Shown: positions 33,407 to 44,124, numbered from the stretch's first letter. The stretch is DNA of 64,000 bases from Gammaproteobacteria bacterium (GCA_024644535.1 JAHEKX010000027.1:130185-194184); one strand, 5' to 3'. Numbers and translations: made by a program. Notes: a model not told the origin generated them from the letters alone.

Positions 33407-34131
33407 TGGCCGTATTAAAAGCACAGCATCTGGCCAAAGCCTACAAAGGCAGAAGCGTCGTAAAAGATGTGTCTCTTCAAGTTAACAGCGGCGAAATCGT
33501 TGGGCTTTTAGGCCCCAACGGAGCGGGTAAGACGACCTGCTTTTACATGATTGTGGGCATTGTGCCATCCGACGCAGGCACGATTAGTATAGATGATCAC
33601 GATCTAACCACACTCGCCCTGCACCAGCGTGCGCAGGCAGGCCTTGGCTACTTGCCACAAGAAGCATCGGTGTTTAGACGCCTGAGCGTACGAGACAACA
33701 TTTTGGCTATACTAGAAACACGTAGGGAATTAGGCGGTAAGGCCAAAGCATTTTTATGCGATCAGCTTATCGATGAATTCCGTTTACATGCAGTACAAGA
33801 TACCTTAGGGCAAGCGCTATCCGGAGGTGAACGCCGGCGCGTCGAAATCGCCAGAGCCTTGGCCCTGGAACCACAGTTCATTCTTCTCGATGAGCCTTTT
33901 GCCGGCGTTGATCCCATTTCAGTGAATGACATCAAGGATATCGTGCGCAGCGTCGCCAAGCGCAATATTGGTGTCCTGATAACCGATCATAACGTGCGAG
34001 AAACGCTCGATCTTTGCAGTTCAGCTTATATTGTGGGTGAAGGCCATATCATTGCCGAAGGCGGTGCCCATGACGTTCTATCCAACCAACGAGTGCGAGA
34101 CATTTACCTCGGCGAACACTTCACCTTGTAG
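33406..34131 (+). CDS. lptB: LPS export ABC transporter ATPase LptB
   Basis: GLLGPNGAGKTTCFYMIVGI, LSGGERRRVEIARALA, LLDEPFAGVDPI. Confidence 0.98.
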   Translation: MAVLKAQHLAKAYKGRSVVKDVSLQVNSGEIVGLLGPNGAGKTTCFYMIVGIVPSDAGTISIDDHDLTTLALHQRAQAGLGYLPQEASVFRRLSVRDNILAILETRRELGGKAKAFLCDQLIDEFRLHAVQDTLGQALSGGERRRVEIARALALEPQFILLDEPFAGVDPISVNDIKDIVRSVAKRNIGVLITDHNVRETLDLCSSAYIVGEGHIIAEGGAHDVLSNQRVRDIYLGEHFTL

Positions 34132-34223
34132 CAAGCAATAAATCAAAGCAAAAACCGCGCCAACACTTGTCGTTAATGTACCCATAAGGCTACACTTACG
34201 CTCTATCACAGTGGATTTTTGGC

Positions 34224-35699
34224 ATGAAGCAGTCTTTACAGCTAAAACTCGGTCAACAGTTAACAATGACCCCGCAGCTGCAGCAGGCCATCAAGTTATT
34301 ACAGCTTTCCACTCTAGATTTGCAGCTCGAAATTCAACAAGCAATAGAATCCAATCCACTGCTGGAACTCGAGGAAGAATTCGCGGATGACGCAGCGATA
34401 CCCGATGCTCGCAGTGGCGAAGGCCCCATGGACAACCTTGAACATACGGCCGCCGAAACGTCGAGTGGGCAAGAAGACTGGGATCAATCCATTCCCGATG
34501 AACTCCCTGTCGACACCCAGTGGGACGATTTATTGCCATCTTCCTCAAGCCCTCCACCAACGCCAAATAATGACGAACTAGAGTTCGACTACGCCCAGCA
34601 AGGCACGGCTGAAACGACCTTACAAGAGCATCTATTGTGGCAATTAAACTTGATGCACTGGTCAGAAATTGATCGCATGATTGCGGTTACCATAATTGAC
34701 TATACTGATGAAAACGGGAGATTGACGGCAGATCTAGAAGAAATTTACGAGGTCGTAGCCGATGAAGGCGATATCGATTTCGAGGAGGTCGTCGCCGTAT
34801 TACATGGCTTGCAGCAGCTTGAGCCCACAGGCGTATTCGCAAAAGATCTTCAGGAATGCCTTCAACTACAGCTACGACAGCTGCCACCCGACACCCCGAA
34901 TCGCGATACCGCCAACCTTCTTCTGACTCGTTACATCAGCCAATTCGGTGCCGGTGATTACAAACAAATTATGCGCCGTGCTCGCCTTAGTGAAGACGAG
35001 TTAAAAGCCGCCATCGGTCTGATACAAACGTTGGACCCCAACCCTGGCCACACTTTTTTTTCAGCATCGACTGAATACGCCATACCAGACGTATTCGTCA
35101 GCAAAAAGCACCATCGTTGGGTGGTCGAGCTTAACCCAGATATCGCTCCGAAGCTGCGTATCAACGACACCTACGCCAGCATGATTCAGCGGGCAGACAA
35201 TAGTGATCAAAACACTTACTTACGCGACAACTTACAAGAGGCACGGTGGTTTCTAAAAAGCCTACTCAGCCGCAACGAAACTCTAATGAAAGTGGCGACT
35301 AAAATTGTTGAGCACCAACGAGGCTTTCTAGAAGAAGGCGAGATTGCGATGCGCCCGCTCATTTTAAGCGAAATCGCAGCACAAGTAGAAATGCATGAAT
35401 CGACAATATCACGCGCAACAACCAACAAGTACATGCACACCCCGCGCGGCGTGTTCGAGCTTAAATATTTTTTCTCGAGCCACGTGCGTAATGACGATGG
35501 TAGCGAGCATTCCTCCACTGCAATTCAGGCCATCATCAAACGTCTAGTCTCTGAGGAGAGTCCGAGAAAACCGCTAAGCGACTCAAAGATCGTGACCCTG
35601 CTGACATCGGAGGGCATTACAGTCGCTCGCAGAACCGTCGCCAAGTACAGAGATATTTTGCACATTCCCCCGTCAAACGAGCGCAAACGCCTTGTTTAA
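34224..35699 (+). CDS. rpoN: RNA polymerase sigma-54 factor
   Basis: MKQSLQLKLGQQLTMTPQLQQAIKLLQLSTLDL; C-terminal ARRTVAKYRDILHIPPSNERKR RpoN box. Confidence 0.98.
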   Translation: MKQSLQLKLGQQLTMTPQLQQAIKLLQLSTLDLQLEIQQAIESNPLLELEEEFADDAAIPDARSGEGPMDNLEHTAAETSSGQEDWDQSIPDELPVDTQWDDLLPSSSSPPPTPNNDELEFDYAQQGTAETTLQEHLLWQLNLMHWSEIDRMIAVTIIDYTDENGRLTADLEEIYEVVADEGDIDFEEVVAVLHGLQQLEPTGVFAKDLQECLQLQLRQLPPDTPNRDTANLLLTRYISQFGAGDYKQIMRRARLSEDELKAAIGLIQTLDPNPGHTFFSASTEYAIPDVFVSKKHHRWVVELNPDIAPKLRINDTYASMIQRADNSDQNTYLRDNLQEARWFLKSLLSRNETLMKVATKIVEHQRGFLEEGEIAMRPLILSEIAAQVEMHESTISRATTNKYMHTPRGVFELKYFFSSHVRNDDGSEHSSTAIQAIIKRLVSEESPRKPLSDSKIVTLLTSEGITVARRTVAKYRDILHIPPSNERKRLV

Positions 35700-35753
35700 G
35701 GTAGTATGAATTTGGGGCCGCGTCCCCGTTGGTATTTCAATAAGGAGTAGTTT

Positions 35754-36041
35754 ATGCAACTAACTGTAAGCGGACATCACGTTGACGTTACCGATGCCTT
35801 ACGCAACTATGTCGCCAATAAATTCGAGCGCCTCGAGCGCCACAGTGACCACATCACGAAGATAGACGTAACGCTCATTCTGGAGAAAGCGGCACAAAAA
35901 GCCGAAGCCTTTATCCACGTCGCGGGCGCTGACTTGTTTGCCGCCTCTGAGGCGGACGATATGTATGCCGCAATTGATCTACTGGCCGACAAGCTGGACC
36001 GTCAGGTAATTAAACACAAGCAGAAAGCCAGGGGGCACTGA
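35754..36041 (+). CDS. hpf: Ribosome hibernation promoting factor (short HPF)
   Basis: MQLTVSGHHVDVTDALRNYVANKFERLERH. Confidence 0.95.
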   Translation: MQLTVSGHHVDVTDALRNYVANKFERLERHSDHITKIDVTLILEKAAQKAEAFIHVAGADLFAASEADDMYAAIDLLADKLDRQVIKHKQKARGH

Positions 36042-36048
36042 TAGGCCA

Positions 36049-36516
36049 ATGTCTGGCATACTTACCCGTTTATTATCCACTCACCGGCTGGACACCCAAC
36101 TTGCGTTGTCCAGCAAAAAACGCCTGTTTGAAGAAATTGCCGACAGAATTCAGAACGATTATCCCGACATTACCGCTCGCTCGACATTCAATCGTTTACT
36201 GGCCCGTGAAAAACTTGGAAGCACCGGATTAGGACAGGGCATTGCCATTCCTCACGCCCGCGTCGAGGGTGCACCTGATATCATCGGCGTGTTTTTCACC
36301 TTATGTCAGGGCATTGAATTCGATTCACCCGATGACCGAGATGTAGACTTGGTTTTCGCTTTGTTAGTGCCCGAGAATGAGGAGCAAGAGCACCTCACAA
36401 CTCTCGCAACCTTGGCTGGATTCTTCCAAAACGCTGATTTCTGCCGTGATATCCGGGCCGCTCGCACCGCCGACGCGCTGCTCAAAACACTGCAAATATG
36501 GGAAGAAAAAGCGTGA
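36049..36516 (+). CDS. ptsN: PTS IIA-like nitrogen regulatory protein
   Basis: GIAIPHARVEGAPDIIGVF; locus. Confidence 0.95.
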   Translation: MSGILTRLLSTHRLDTQLALSSKKRLFEEIADRIQNDYPDITARSTFNRLLAREKLGSTGLGQGIAIPHARVEGAPDIIGVFFTLCQGIEFDSPDDRDVDLVFALLVPENEEQEHLTTLATLAGFFQNADFCRDIRAARTADALLKTLQIWEEKA

Positions 36517-37388
36517 ACAACTGTCCCCTAGTCATTATAAGCGGCCGTTCGGGCTCGGGCAAAAGTACCGCTTTACATCTGCTCGAAGACGAAGGCTTTT
36601 ACTGTATAGACAACCTGCCTCTTGGACTTCTGGAGCAACTTCTTCAAGAAATCGAGAGCGATCACTTCGCACATTTCAAAGGTGTCGCGGTATGCATTGA
36701 CTCGCGCAATGCCTGGACTAAAGCCGGCGACTTAAACAGTATTTTAGCGACTATCCCAGAGCGCACGCAGGGCAGTATTTTGTATTTGGACGCCCTAGAT
36801 CCCATACTTATTACGCGCTACAGCGAGACACGCCGCCGTCACCCACTCACCAATCAGCACACCACCTTATCAGACGCCATCGCCCAAGAGCGCGAGCTAC
36901 TAGAACCCGTACTGGGTGTTGCATCTATTGTGGTCGATACCAGCGAAATGACCATTTACGAGCTGCGTGACACTATTCGTCAGCGACTACTGGGTGCTAA
37001 AAAAGGTGAATTATCTATTCTGTTTCAATCGTTCGGATTCAAAAAAGGCATTCCCGCTGACGCTGACTTAGTATTTGATGTCCGAATGCTACCAAACCCC
37101 CACTGGATTAAAGAGTTGAGACTGCTTAACGGCACCGATAAAGGCGTAGTCGACTTTTTAAGCCAACAGGAATCAACGCGACTGCTGTTCGATGACATTC
37201 GTTCATTTGTCGAGCGCTGGCTACCATCCTACAGTGAAAGTAATCGAAGCTACGTTACGGTGGCTATCGGATGCACCGGAGGCCAACATCGTTCGGTTTA
37301 CATGGCGCAACAACTTTACCTGCACTTCGGCGCCAACCTGTCAAATATTCACGTACGCCACCGCGAACTGCTGTCGCGCGAGGAATAA
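36513..37388 (+). CDS. rapZ: RNase adaptor protein RapZ (probable GTG start)
   Basis: IISGRSGSGKSTALHLLEDEGFYCIDNLP, IGCTGGQHRSVYMAQ. Confidence 0.95.
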   Translation: MNNCPLVIISGRSGSGKSTALHLLEDEGFYCIDNLPLGLLEQLLQEIESDHFAHFKGVAVCIDSRNAWTKAGDLNSILATIPERTQGSILYLDALDPILITRYSETRRRHPLTNQHTTLSDAIAQERELLEPVLGVASIVVDTSEMTIYELRDTIRQRLLGAKKGELSILFQSFGFKKGIPADADLVFDVRMLPNPHWIKELRLLNGTDKGVVDFLSQQESTRLLFDDIRSFVERWLPSYSESNRSYVTVAIGCTGGQHRSVYMAQQLYLHFGANLSNIHVRHRELLSREE

Positions 37389-37397
37389 GGCCAAGCG

Positions 37398-37670
37398 ATG
37401 ATCGAAGCACAAATTGAAATCGTTAATAAGCTAGGCTTACACGCACGTGCTGCCGCTAAGTTTATTTCTTGTACCGGACACTTCGCCGCTACCGTTCGAG
37501 TAGGTAAGAATCCCAACAGCTTAGTCGATGGTAAAAGTATTATGGCCGTTATGATGCTAGCCGCTGCGAAAGGAACCATGCTGCACGTCTGCATCGAAGG
37601 CAAAGATGAAGCACAAGCGTGGGATGCTCTACAAACGCTGATCAACAACCGCTTTGATGAAGGCGAATAG
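37398..37670 (+). CDS. ptsO: HPr-like phosphocarrier NPr
   Basis: IVNKLGLHARAAAKFI, SIMAVMMLAAAKGT. Confidence 0.95.
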   Translation: MIEAQIEIVNKLGLHARAAAKFISCTGHFAATVRVGKNPNSLVDGKSIMAVMMLAAAKGTMLHVCIEGKDEAQAWDALQTLINNRFDEGE

Positions 37671-37742
37671 CGCACTAGTCTCTCTGCAATTTCCGCAGTG
37701 AGCTTTCGCTAAATCTGGTATCCTACGCGACAGCCAACAGGA

Positions 37743-39110
37743 ATGCCCGATATGAGCTCGAAACTCACCTCCATTGCCCACGATAAGCTCGAGTCTTTGT
37801 TGAACTCGCGCGACAGCGCGCGCATTGCTGACGTGAGTAGCATGCTAAATGATATGCCTCCGGCAGACGTTGCTCACCTCATAGAATCGTCTACCCCGAA
37901 ACTTAGGCACATTCTTTGGCAGCTGGTCGATACCGAAATAGAAGGTGAGGTGATCGGCGAACTCAGCGAAGAGCTGCAGAGTCTTTTCCTAGCGGAAATG
38001 GATGCAGCCGAAGTAGCCGTGATGACTGAGGGCATGGCCGACGACGATATCGCCGACATTTTGCAGCAGTTACCGGGTGCCGTGACCCAAGAGGTTTTGG
38101 CATCGATGGACCATCAAGATCGAGCGCGAATCGAGCGAGTACTGACGTATTCTGAAGATACCGCGGGTGGTTTGATGACCACCGATGCTATTACAATCCG
38201 TGCTCGTGTGACTATGGATGTCGTGCTGCGTTATTTACGTCGCCACTCAGAAATCCCTTCAATGACCGACAGCCTGATTGTGGTGAATAGTCAAGATCAA
38301 TACATTGGCTTGCTGCCTCTTCGCACCTTGTTAGTCTCTGACCCCTCGGCGTCGGTTCGCGAAATGATGATCACTGACATTGACCCTATTCCAGCTAATA
38401 TGCCCGACGATGAAGTCGCTCGCTTATTCGAGCGCAACGACTGGGTGTCGGCCCCAGTCGTCGATGAGAATCGTAAACTCCTGGGACGTATCACCATTGA
38501 CGACGTAGTTGACGTAATTCGTGAAGACGCCGACCACTCTTTTATGTCGATGGCGGGTTTGGATGAAGAGCAAGATACCTTCGCACCCATTCTTCGCACC
38601 ACACCACGACGCGCTCTATGGTTAGGCATTAACTTACTGACGGCTTTTATCGCCGCCAGCGTCATTAATTTGTTCCAAGAAACTATTGAAAAAGTCGTCG
38701 CTCTGGCGGTACTAATGCCTATTGTGGCCTCTATGGGTGGCATTGCCGGCACTCAAACCCTCACCGTCTTAGTTCGAGGTATCGCAGTGGGTCAGATTTC
38801 TCGCAGCAACCAAGGTTGGCTAGTGAATCGAGAGCTTGCAGTGGGCATCATTAACGGTCTACTGTGGGCTGCAGTCGTAGGGGTTGCGGCATCACTGTGG
38901 TTCAACGATTGGACTTTATCCTTAGTCATTGCCATAGCTCTGGTTATCAATTTAATTACGGCGGCACTAGTAGGTGCCACCCTACCTTTGTTTCTCAACC
39001 GAGTTGGCATTGACCCCGCACTTGCCGGCGGAGTTATTCTAACCACCGTCACTGACGTCGTGGGGTTTTTGTCATTTCTAGGATTAGCGACACTATTTTA
39101 TGCAAGATGA
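37743..39110 (+). CDS. mgtE: Magnesium transporter MgtE
   Basis: MgtE N domain, tandem CBS, LMPIVASMGGIAGTQTLTVLVRG pore region. Confidence 0.96.
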   Translation: MPDMSSKLTSIAHDKLESLLNSRDSARIADVSSMLNDMPPADVAHLIESSTPKLRHILWQLVDTEIEGEVIGELSEELQSLFLAEMDAAEVAVMTEGMADDDIADILQQLPGAVTQEVLASMDHQDRARIERVLTYSEDTAGGLMTTDAITIRARVTMDVVLRYLRRHSEIPSMTDSLIVVNSQDQYIGLLPLRTLLVSDPSASVREMMITDIDPIPANMPDDEVARLFERNDWVSAPVVDENRKLLGRITIDDVVDVIREDADHSFMSMAGLDEEQDTFAPILRTTPRRALWLGINLLTAFIAASVINLFQETIEKVVALAVLMPIVASMGGIAGTQTLTVLVRGIAVGQISRSNQGWLVNRELAVGIINGLLWAAVVGVAASLWFNDWTLSLVIAIALVINLITAALVGATLPLFLNRVGIDPALAGGVILTTVTDVVGFLSFLGLATLFYAR

Positions 39111-39615
39111 AGAGTGGGACAACTGGGATGACCTACCTCCCAGCAAAAGCGCTGTAAAGCGCCAACTGGCTGAGCTCACGGAACTGGCCAGAGTCTTGGT
39201 GGAACTGCCACAAAAGCGCCTTAGTCAAATTCCGATCGAGGACGAAACATTACAAGAAGGTATAGAACTTGCACGTCGCATTACCGCTAATAGCGGTCGC
39301 AAACGTCAAATTCAATTCTTAGGCAAGCGCTTACGTAGCGTCGATACCACCGCAATCTTTGCGGCGCTAAATCGGGAACACGAGATCGATAAAGAAACGA
39401 CGCACAAACATCACACGGCCGAACGATGGCGAGACGAAATCATGACTCAAGGTATGGATGCCATCAACGCATTTGTAGGTGAGTTCCAACAGGCAGAGCG
39501 AAGTCAACTTCGCGCCCTATGGCAACAGGCTCAAAAAGAACGCAGTAATGGCGCTCCACCGGCCTCTTATCGCAAGTTGTATAAAGCAATTTTCTCGGCG
39601 CTGGAAGCTGCCTGA
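39100..39615 (+). CDS. DarP/YjgA family ribosome-associated protein
   Basis: PPSKSAVKRQLAELTELARVLVELP, RKRQIQFLGKRLR. Confidence 0.93.
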   Translation: MQDEEWDNWDDLPPSKSAVKRQLAELTELARVLVELPQKRLSQIPIEDETLQEGIELARRITANSGRKRQIQFLGKRLRSVDTTAIFAALNREHEIDKETTHKHHTAERWRDEIMTQGMDAINAFVGEFQQAERSQLRALWQQAQKERSNGAPPASYRKLYKAIFSALEAA

Positions 39616-39650
39616 AGCAAACGTTTTCGAACCACTGCTAAGGCCTAAAA

Positions 39651-42600
39651 TCAGGGGGGCAGTGGCTCTGCCCGCACCTCATCAGGCTCATCAGGCTGCG
39701 CCTGCGCGTTTTGGGGAATATCGGAACCGGCTTGACTCCGACCTTCTACTGCTGAATCACCCTGTTTGGGGCTCGTTTTTGGTTTGGGCAACTTGGTGTC
39801 GAATAACTTATCGAAGGCCAGTTCAGGTTCTTGCCACGTGCCTTTCACTGAATAAACAGCACTCGAAAATTTATCCACTTGCTTCTCAAAAATCTTGCTA
39901 ATAACGTACACACCAGCGGCAGCGGGAAGGCCCCCGGTCAGTGCCGCTAACCAGGGCAAATTACTGGCGACCGGCAAAGTCGCGATCAGGCGGCCGTCCA
40001 AACTTTCATCGAGTAAGTTGGCCTGCCCGGAAAATTGAAAACGACTTGCACTACTTTCCATATTCATTTTATCGATATTGATAAGACCCAAGTCGGCGGT
40101 CGCATCGATCGCAAGCTGATCAAACGGCACGCCGGATTCAAACAGTTGAGTCAAGCTTAAACGACTCACGATATCGGCAAAATTCAATATAGTAATAACC
40201 TTCAAGGCGCCTTGCGCTCCTGCCGAAGCTTTCAAGAATTTGCCGTCGCTGAGGCGAATTTGCAGCTGCCCATCGGTACCCGCAAACCCGAACTGGTCGG
40301 GACCACCCGGCCACTTCAAATCGAAATCGGCACGGCCCGATTGGGTATTCAGGACACGTTCATAACCAAAGGCCTCTAACACCCCGCCCAAGTTATCGAC
40401 TAAGATACCACCGGATACGCGTGAAATAATCAAGCCTTGCTTTGGCCACGTCAGAGCAATCGGCACTTCAGGATCGGCCCGCAGTTTACGCCACTCCCCG
40501 TCCATCACTGTCAAGGTATAGTCCACGTCGCTCTGCGCCAAGCTCAATTCGCCACGCCCTAACACCTCCTCTCCTTGACGCACCTGATCCAGACTGACGT
40601 GAAGTTCGGGCAAGGAAAACGAGCTCTGAGCGGACTCAGCCCCAAGCGCCCAGCTTTCGGGTAGTTGCTGCAAATCAATATCTATTAAGCGCAGACTCCA
40701 ATAGTTTTCGTGCGCCTGACGGCTTAGCTCGCCACTCAGCCATTGGCTTTGCCAGCCAACAAACCAGCCCGAGGTTTGGCGTTCAGCCATTAGCACCACG
40801 GACTCCTCGTCGCGCTGCATAAAACGCAAGTGACCTACCCGTAAATCTTGAACCAAATAATGCGCCTGTGACGCCTCCTCAGACTGAGGCAACACGGCCT
40901 GCCAGGCATCTAAGTCAAGGTTGGCTAGGGTACCAGTAAGGCTAGACAAACTGGCCTGTAGCGGCAGCGGCGATCGACCAAGGCCGACAGCAAAGCCGCG
41001 CTGGTCGGGCGCGAACTGAGCAGCAAGGGTCAGCGCTTGTCCAAGCTGAAGAGCACCGTGCAATTCGGGGCTGCGAAGATCTAACTCGAAATTCATAGCC
41101 AGGCTTGCGTCGGCCGACTTGGTTAGGGGCTCAGGCAGGTCAATTGCCAAGCCTTTCAGATCACTCGTCAGTTGCAACAGGGCTTGTTCCGGACCAAGCT
41201 CCAAGGCTCCGTAAACAGCGCTTGCGCCATTCAAAAAATCGCGCACACCAAGGCTCATGAAATTTTCAAGTGAGGGCCCATGAAGCTTGGTGGAAAATTG
41301 AATTTGTGTGGTGGCATCTTCATCCATCCGCGTCACAATGTGCGCTTCTAGCGGTTGATCCCAAACATTACCCACGAGAGTTTCGGCAGAAAATCCCTTG
41401 TGCGTACTATAATTCAGCTGGCCACTAACATTGTTAAGCGTCAAACCCTGTGCGGGAGTCACACCCACATCAGATAAATTCAAGCTCAGGCCAACATCTG
41501 GACGAACTCCGCCCGTTAAAAGTGTATCGATTGTTAAACGACCCGCTATCTTACCCTTGGCTTCCCAATTGACACTGGCTTGCGGGACATAAATCGCGAG
41601 CGGCGAGTCGCGCAGATCCGCTAAAACAGCACCCAAATGCCCCCGTATCGAACCATCGATGCTTAAATGTGGCTGCCGCTCTTGATCAAGCCACACTTCT
41701 GCGCCCAACGAGCTGACCTCAACACCGGGCAGGCGCCCTTTTTCAAGCCAAATCCCAGTTTGCTCGTCGTCCATACTCAGTACAGCCGAGTCGATATAAA
41801 GCGCCGGCCAATCGGTTAAAAACCTCAAGTCTGTGGCTCGGATACGACCTATCAAACCTATGCTGCGGGCATCTCGTTCTTCTTTAACTAGTGAGCCACG
41901 GTAGAAAAAACCAAGATCACTGGCCTTAGCGCTGCCAATCGCGGTGTCCAACCAGCCTTGCAAATTTTCCGAAATAGTCGAAGGAATCACGGTATTACGA
42001 GCGGCGAGATTACCTTCGCCGACGCCCAAATAAAGTTCCATTTCGGGCGTAATAGCACTTTTGTTAAACGGGAGCTTAAGAGCCAACTTACCGTGCGTGT
42101 CGCCGACAGCTGCGACGCCTTGAATATTGTCAGCGCGCAAAGACAGCACTTCAGCATCCCACACTGCGTATAAATCCGCGGTCGCATTTGCCATTTCTAG
42201 AGGTGTGGCATAAACGGTAGGCAGGTCTAATTCGAGCATGGGCGTGTTAAGTTGTAACAGCGCTTTGTTGTCTTGCAACCACAAATCACCGGTAATACCG
42301 GCGCCACCCGCCCTTTTCTGGGAAGCCTGAATACTTAAACCGTCTAATTTAAGATGTGCTTGCAGCTTATTGCCACCTTCGCCCCAAAGAATGCGGGGTT
42401 GAACAATACGTCCCCGCGGCTCGAGCTCACCCAAGGTCCTGACTAATACGCCGTCGGGAGCCATCTCCCGCAACAAAAGGCTTAGCTCTGGCAAATTCAA
42501 ACTTTGACTGCTAAGAAGTAAAGCACCGTCTAGCCAGTGCGCTGCCACGTTCGGCAATTCTAAAGGCTCACCCGGCGCATTCAAATCTAGATTAAACAAA

Positions 42601-43526
42601 CGCGCGGCGATGCTTTTAAAATTCGTATCGACCCTTAGTTCACCTGAGAGCTGGGTGTCAGAGCCCTGCTCTGGCATCTGAAGTCCAGAGAAAGACCAGT
42701 GCCCGCCCAAGCGCCAGTCGTTGACTTGTGCCTGCAGATAAGCCTCTAGAGTAAGTCCTGCGCTGTGTTGTGCGGCAATGGGCGTCCTACCCCACAGCGC
42801 CTTCAAAGGCTCCTGGGTCATCGCCAGTGACGCAAAGCCCGTACCGCTGAACTCCTCGGGACGTAAAGGATTACCTAGCCCCTGAGCAAGTACTTGAATA
42901 TCGGTTCCTGTAGTGTCGCCAATGTTAATTTTTAGTTGACGCTCACTCCCGTCTCGCCAGTAATCTAGGTCCAAGACGGCCTGGTAATACTGTTCTTCCC
43001 GATTGACCCCCAAACGTGCATCACTAATATCCAGGCGCCGAGTTTTATCCATCAGTACTTCAAGCACCTGGGTCAGGAACTGCAAGGACTGCGCAGAGCC
43101 GGCTGAAGCATTGATAGATTCGTGGTCCGAATCTATTCGATAATCGACCCGTAAGCCTTTCACCGCAAGACTCGACACAGTCGGCACCCAAAGTCGAAGG
43201 GATGCAAAGATATCAACGCTTAACTCTGCCGTCTCGAATTCAACCCTAGTCCCTGCTATGCCGCCGGAATCTCCATAAAGAACGACCTCATTAAGAAGCA
43301 AGGTAGGAGAAAAAGACTCCCAACGCAGGGCAATGTGCTCGGTCTCGAGCTGGCCCGGAATAGAGTGGTTGATGCGATCGATAATTGGCTCTCGATATCG
43401 ATCAACATGATTCGATAACAGTCGCCCAAAACTGACGTACACCGCTAACAGCACGATACTGAAAACAATGAACCGCCAGAGCAAACTGCTTAAGCGATCA
43501 TAAAAATGGGGCTTATTAGAAGACAT
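39651..43526 (-). CDS. YhdP-family AsmA-like envelope protein (DUF3971)
   Basis: 1291 aa, N-terminal TM, AsmA-like C-terminus, adjacent to maf-mreDCB. Confidence 0.9.
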   Translation of the reverse strand: MSSNKPHFYDRLSSLLWRFIVFSIVLLAVYVSFGRLLSNHVDRYREPIIDRINHSIPGQLETEHIALRWESFSPTLLLNEVVLYGDSGGIAGTRVEFETAELSVDIFASLRLWVPTVSSLAVKGLRVDYRIDSDHESINASAGSAQSLQFLTQVLEVLMDKTRRLDISDARLGVNREEQYYQAVLDLDYWRDGSERQLKINIGDTTGTDIQVLAQGLGNPLRPEEFSGTGFASLAMTQEPLKALWGRTPIAAQHSAGLTLEAYLQAQVNDWRLGGHWSFSGLQMPEQGSDTQLSGELRVDTNFKSIAARLFNLDLNAPGEPLELPNVAAHWLDGALLLSSQSLNLPELSLLLREMAPDGVLVRTLGELEPRGRIVQPRILWGEGGNKLQAHLKLDGLSIQASQKRAGGAGITGDLWLQDNKALLQLNTPMLELDLPTVYATPLEMANATADLYAVWDAEVLSLRADNIQGVAAVGDTHGKLALKLPFNKSAITPEMELYLGVGEGNLAARNTVIPSTISENLQGWLDTAIGSAKASDLGFFYRGSLVKEERDARSIGLIGRIRATDLRFLTDWPALYIDSAVLSMDDEQTGIWLEKGRLPGVEVSSLGAEVWLDQERQPHLSIDGSIRGHLGAVLADLRDSPLAIYVPQASVNWEAKGKIAGRLTIDTLLTGGVRPDVGLSLNLSDVGVTPAQGLTLNNVSGQLNYSTHKGFSAETLVGNVWDQPLEAHIVTRMDEDATTQIQFSTKLHGPSLENFMSLGVRDFLNGASAVYGALELGPEQALLQLTSDLKGLAIDLPEPLTKSADASLAMNFELDLRSPELHGALQLGQALTLAAQFAPDQRGFAVGLGRSPLPLQASLSSLTGTLANLDLDAWQAVLPQSEEASQAHYLVQDLRVGHLRFMQRDEESVVLMAERQTSGWFVGWQSQWLSGELSRQAHENYWSLRLIDIDLQQLPESWALGAESAQSSFSLPELHVSLDQVRQGEEVLGRGELSLAQSDVDYTLTVMDGEWRKLRADPEVPIALTWPKQGLIISRVSGGILVDNLGGVLEAFGYERVLNTQSGRADFDLKWPGGPDQFGFAGTDGQLQIRLSDGKFLKASAGAQGALKVITILNFADIVSRLSLTQLFESGVPFDQLAIDATADLGLINIDKMNMESSASRFQFSGQANLLDESLDGRLIATLPVASNLPWLAALTGGLPAAAGVYVISKIFEKQVDKFSSAVYSVKGTWQEPELAFDKLFDTKLPKPKTSPKQGDSAVEGRSQAGSDIPQNAQAQPDEPDEVRAEPLPP

Positions 43527-43542
43527 GGGGGGATTCTACACC

Positions 43543-44124
43543 CTAATCGATACGCCGTGATAATGACAAATTCACGCCCGAGGCAAGCAAACGTTCGCTT
43601 AAAACCTGCAAGGGCAAACCAATAACATTGCTCACCGAGCCATCGATCGATTCTACCAGCACATCGCCAACACCCTGCAAGGCGTAAGCGCCGGCTTTGT
43701 CATTAGGTTCACCTGTCGCGATGTACGCCCACAAAAGCTCGTCGCTGACTCTTGCAAAGCGCACGCGCGTACTAACAACCTCAAGGGCACGACACGTCGA
43801 ACCATAAACAGCCAAACCAGTTAAGACCTCATGCTCTCGTCCCCGCAGGCTAGACAGCATTGCAAACGCATCCAGATCCGACTCGGGCTTTTGCATCATG
43901 ACGTCACCTAGCACGACCGTTGTGTCTGCAGCAATAATGCAATGTTCAGAATAAAACGCCAGTACCTTTAACGCTTTTTCATGCGCCAAGCGCTGGACGT
44001 ATTGCTTCGGAGATTCAAAAGGTAAGGGGGCTTCATCGATATCTGCGGGACAAACCTGGAAGTCCGGTAAAATGCGCGCCAACAGCTCACGGCGGCGAGG
44101 GGACTGAGACGCCAATATCACCAT
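43543..44124 (-). CDS. Maf-family nucleotide pyrophosphatase
   Basis: VILASQSPRRRELLARI, IAADTTVVLGD, GAYALQGVGDVLVESIDGSVSNVIGLPL. Confidence 0.96.
   Translation of the reverse strand: MVILASQSPRRRELLARILPDFQVCPADIDEAPLPFESPKQYVQRLAHEKALKVLAFYSEHCIIAADTTVVLGDVMMQKPESDLDAFAMLSSLRGREHEVLTGLAVYGSTCRALEVVSTRVRFARVSDELLWAYIATGEPNDKAGAYALQGVGDVLVESIDGSVSNVIGLPLQVLSERLLASGVNLSLSRRID

Noticed and set aside
35714-35727. GGGGCCGCGTCCCC hairpin between rpoN and hpf
   Set aside because: Only a 4-bp stem without a T-run; rpoN-hpf-ptsN is normally a continuous operon.
38297-38752. 151-aa minus-strand ORF
   Set aside because: Antisense to mgtE; low-complexity composition and no domain.
39632-39665. Inverted repeat CCACTGC...GCAGTGG between darP and yhdP ends
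   Set aside because: Loop is 20 nt, no U-tract on either side and one arm lies in yhdP coding sequence; too weak to call a terminator.
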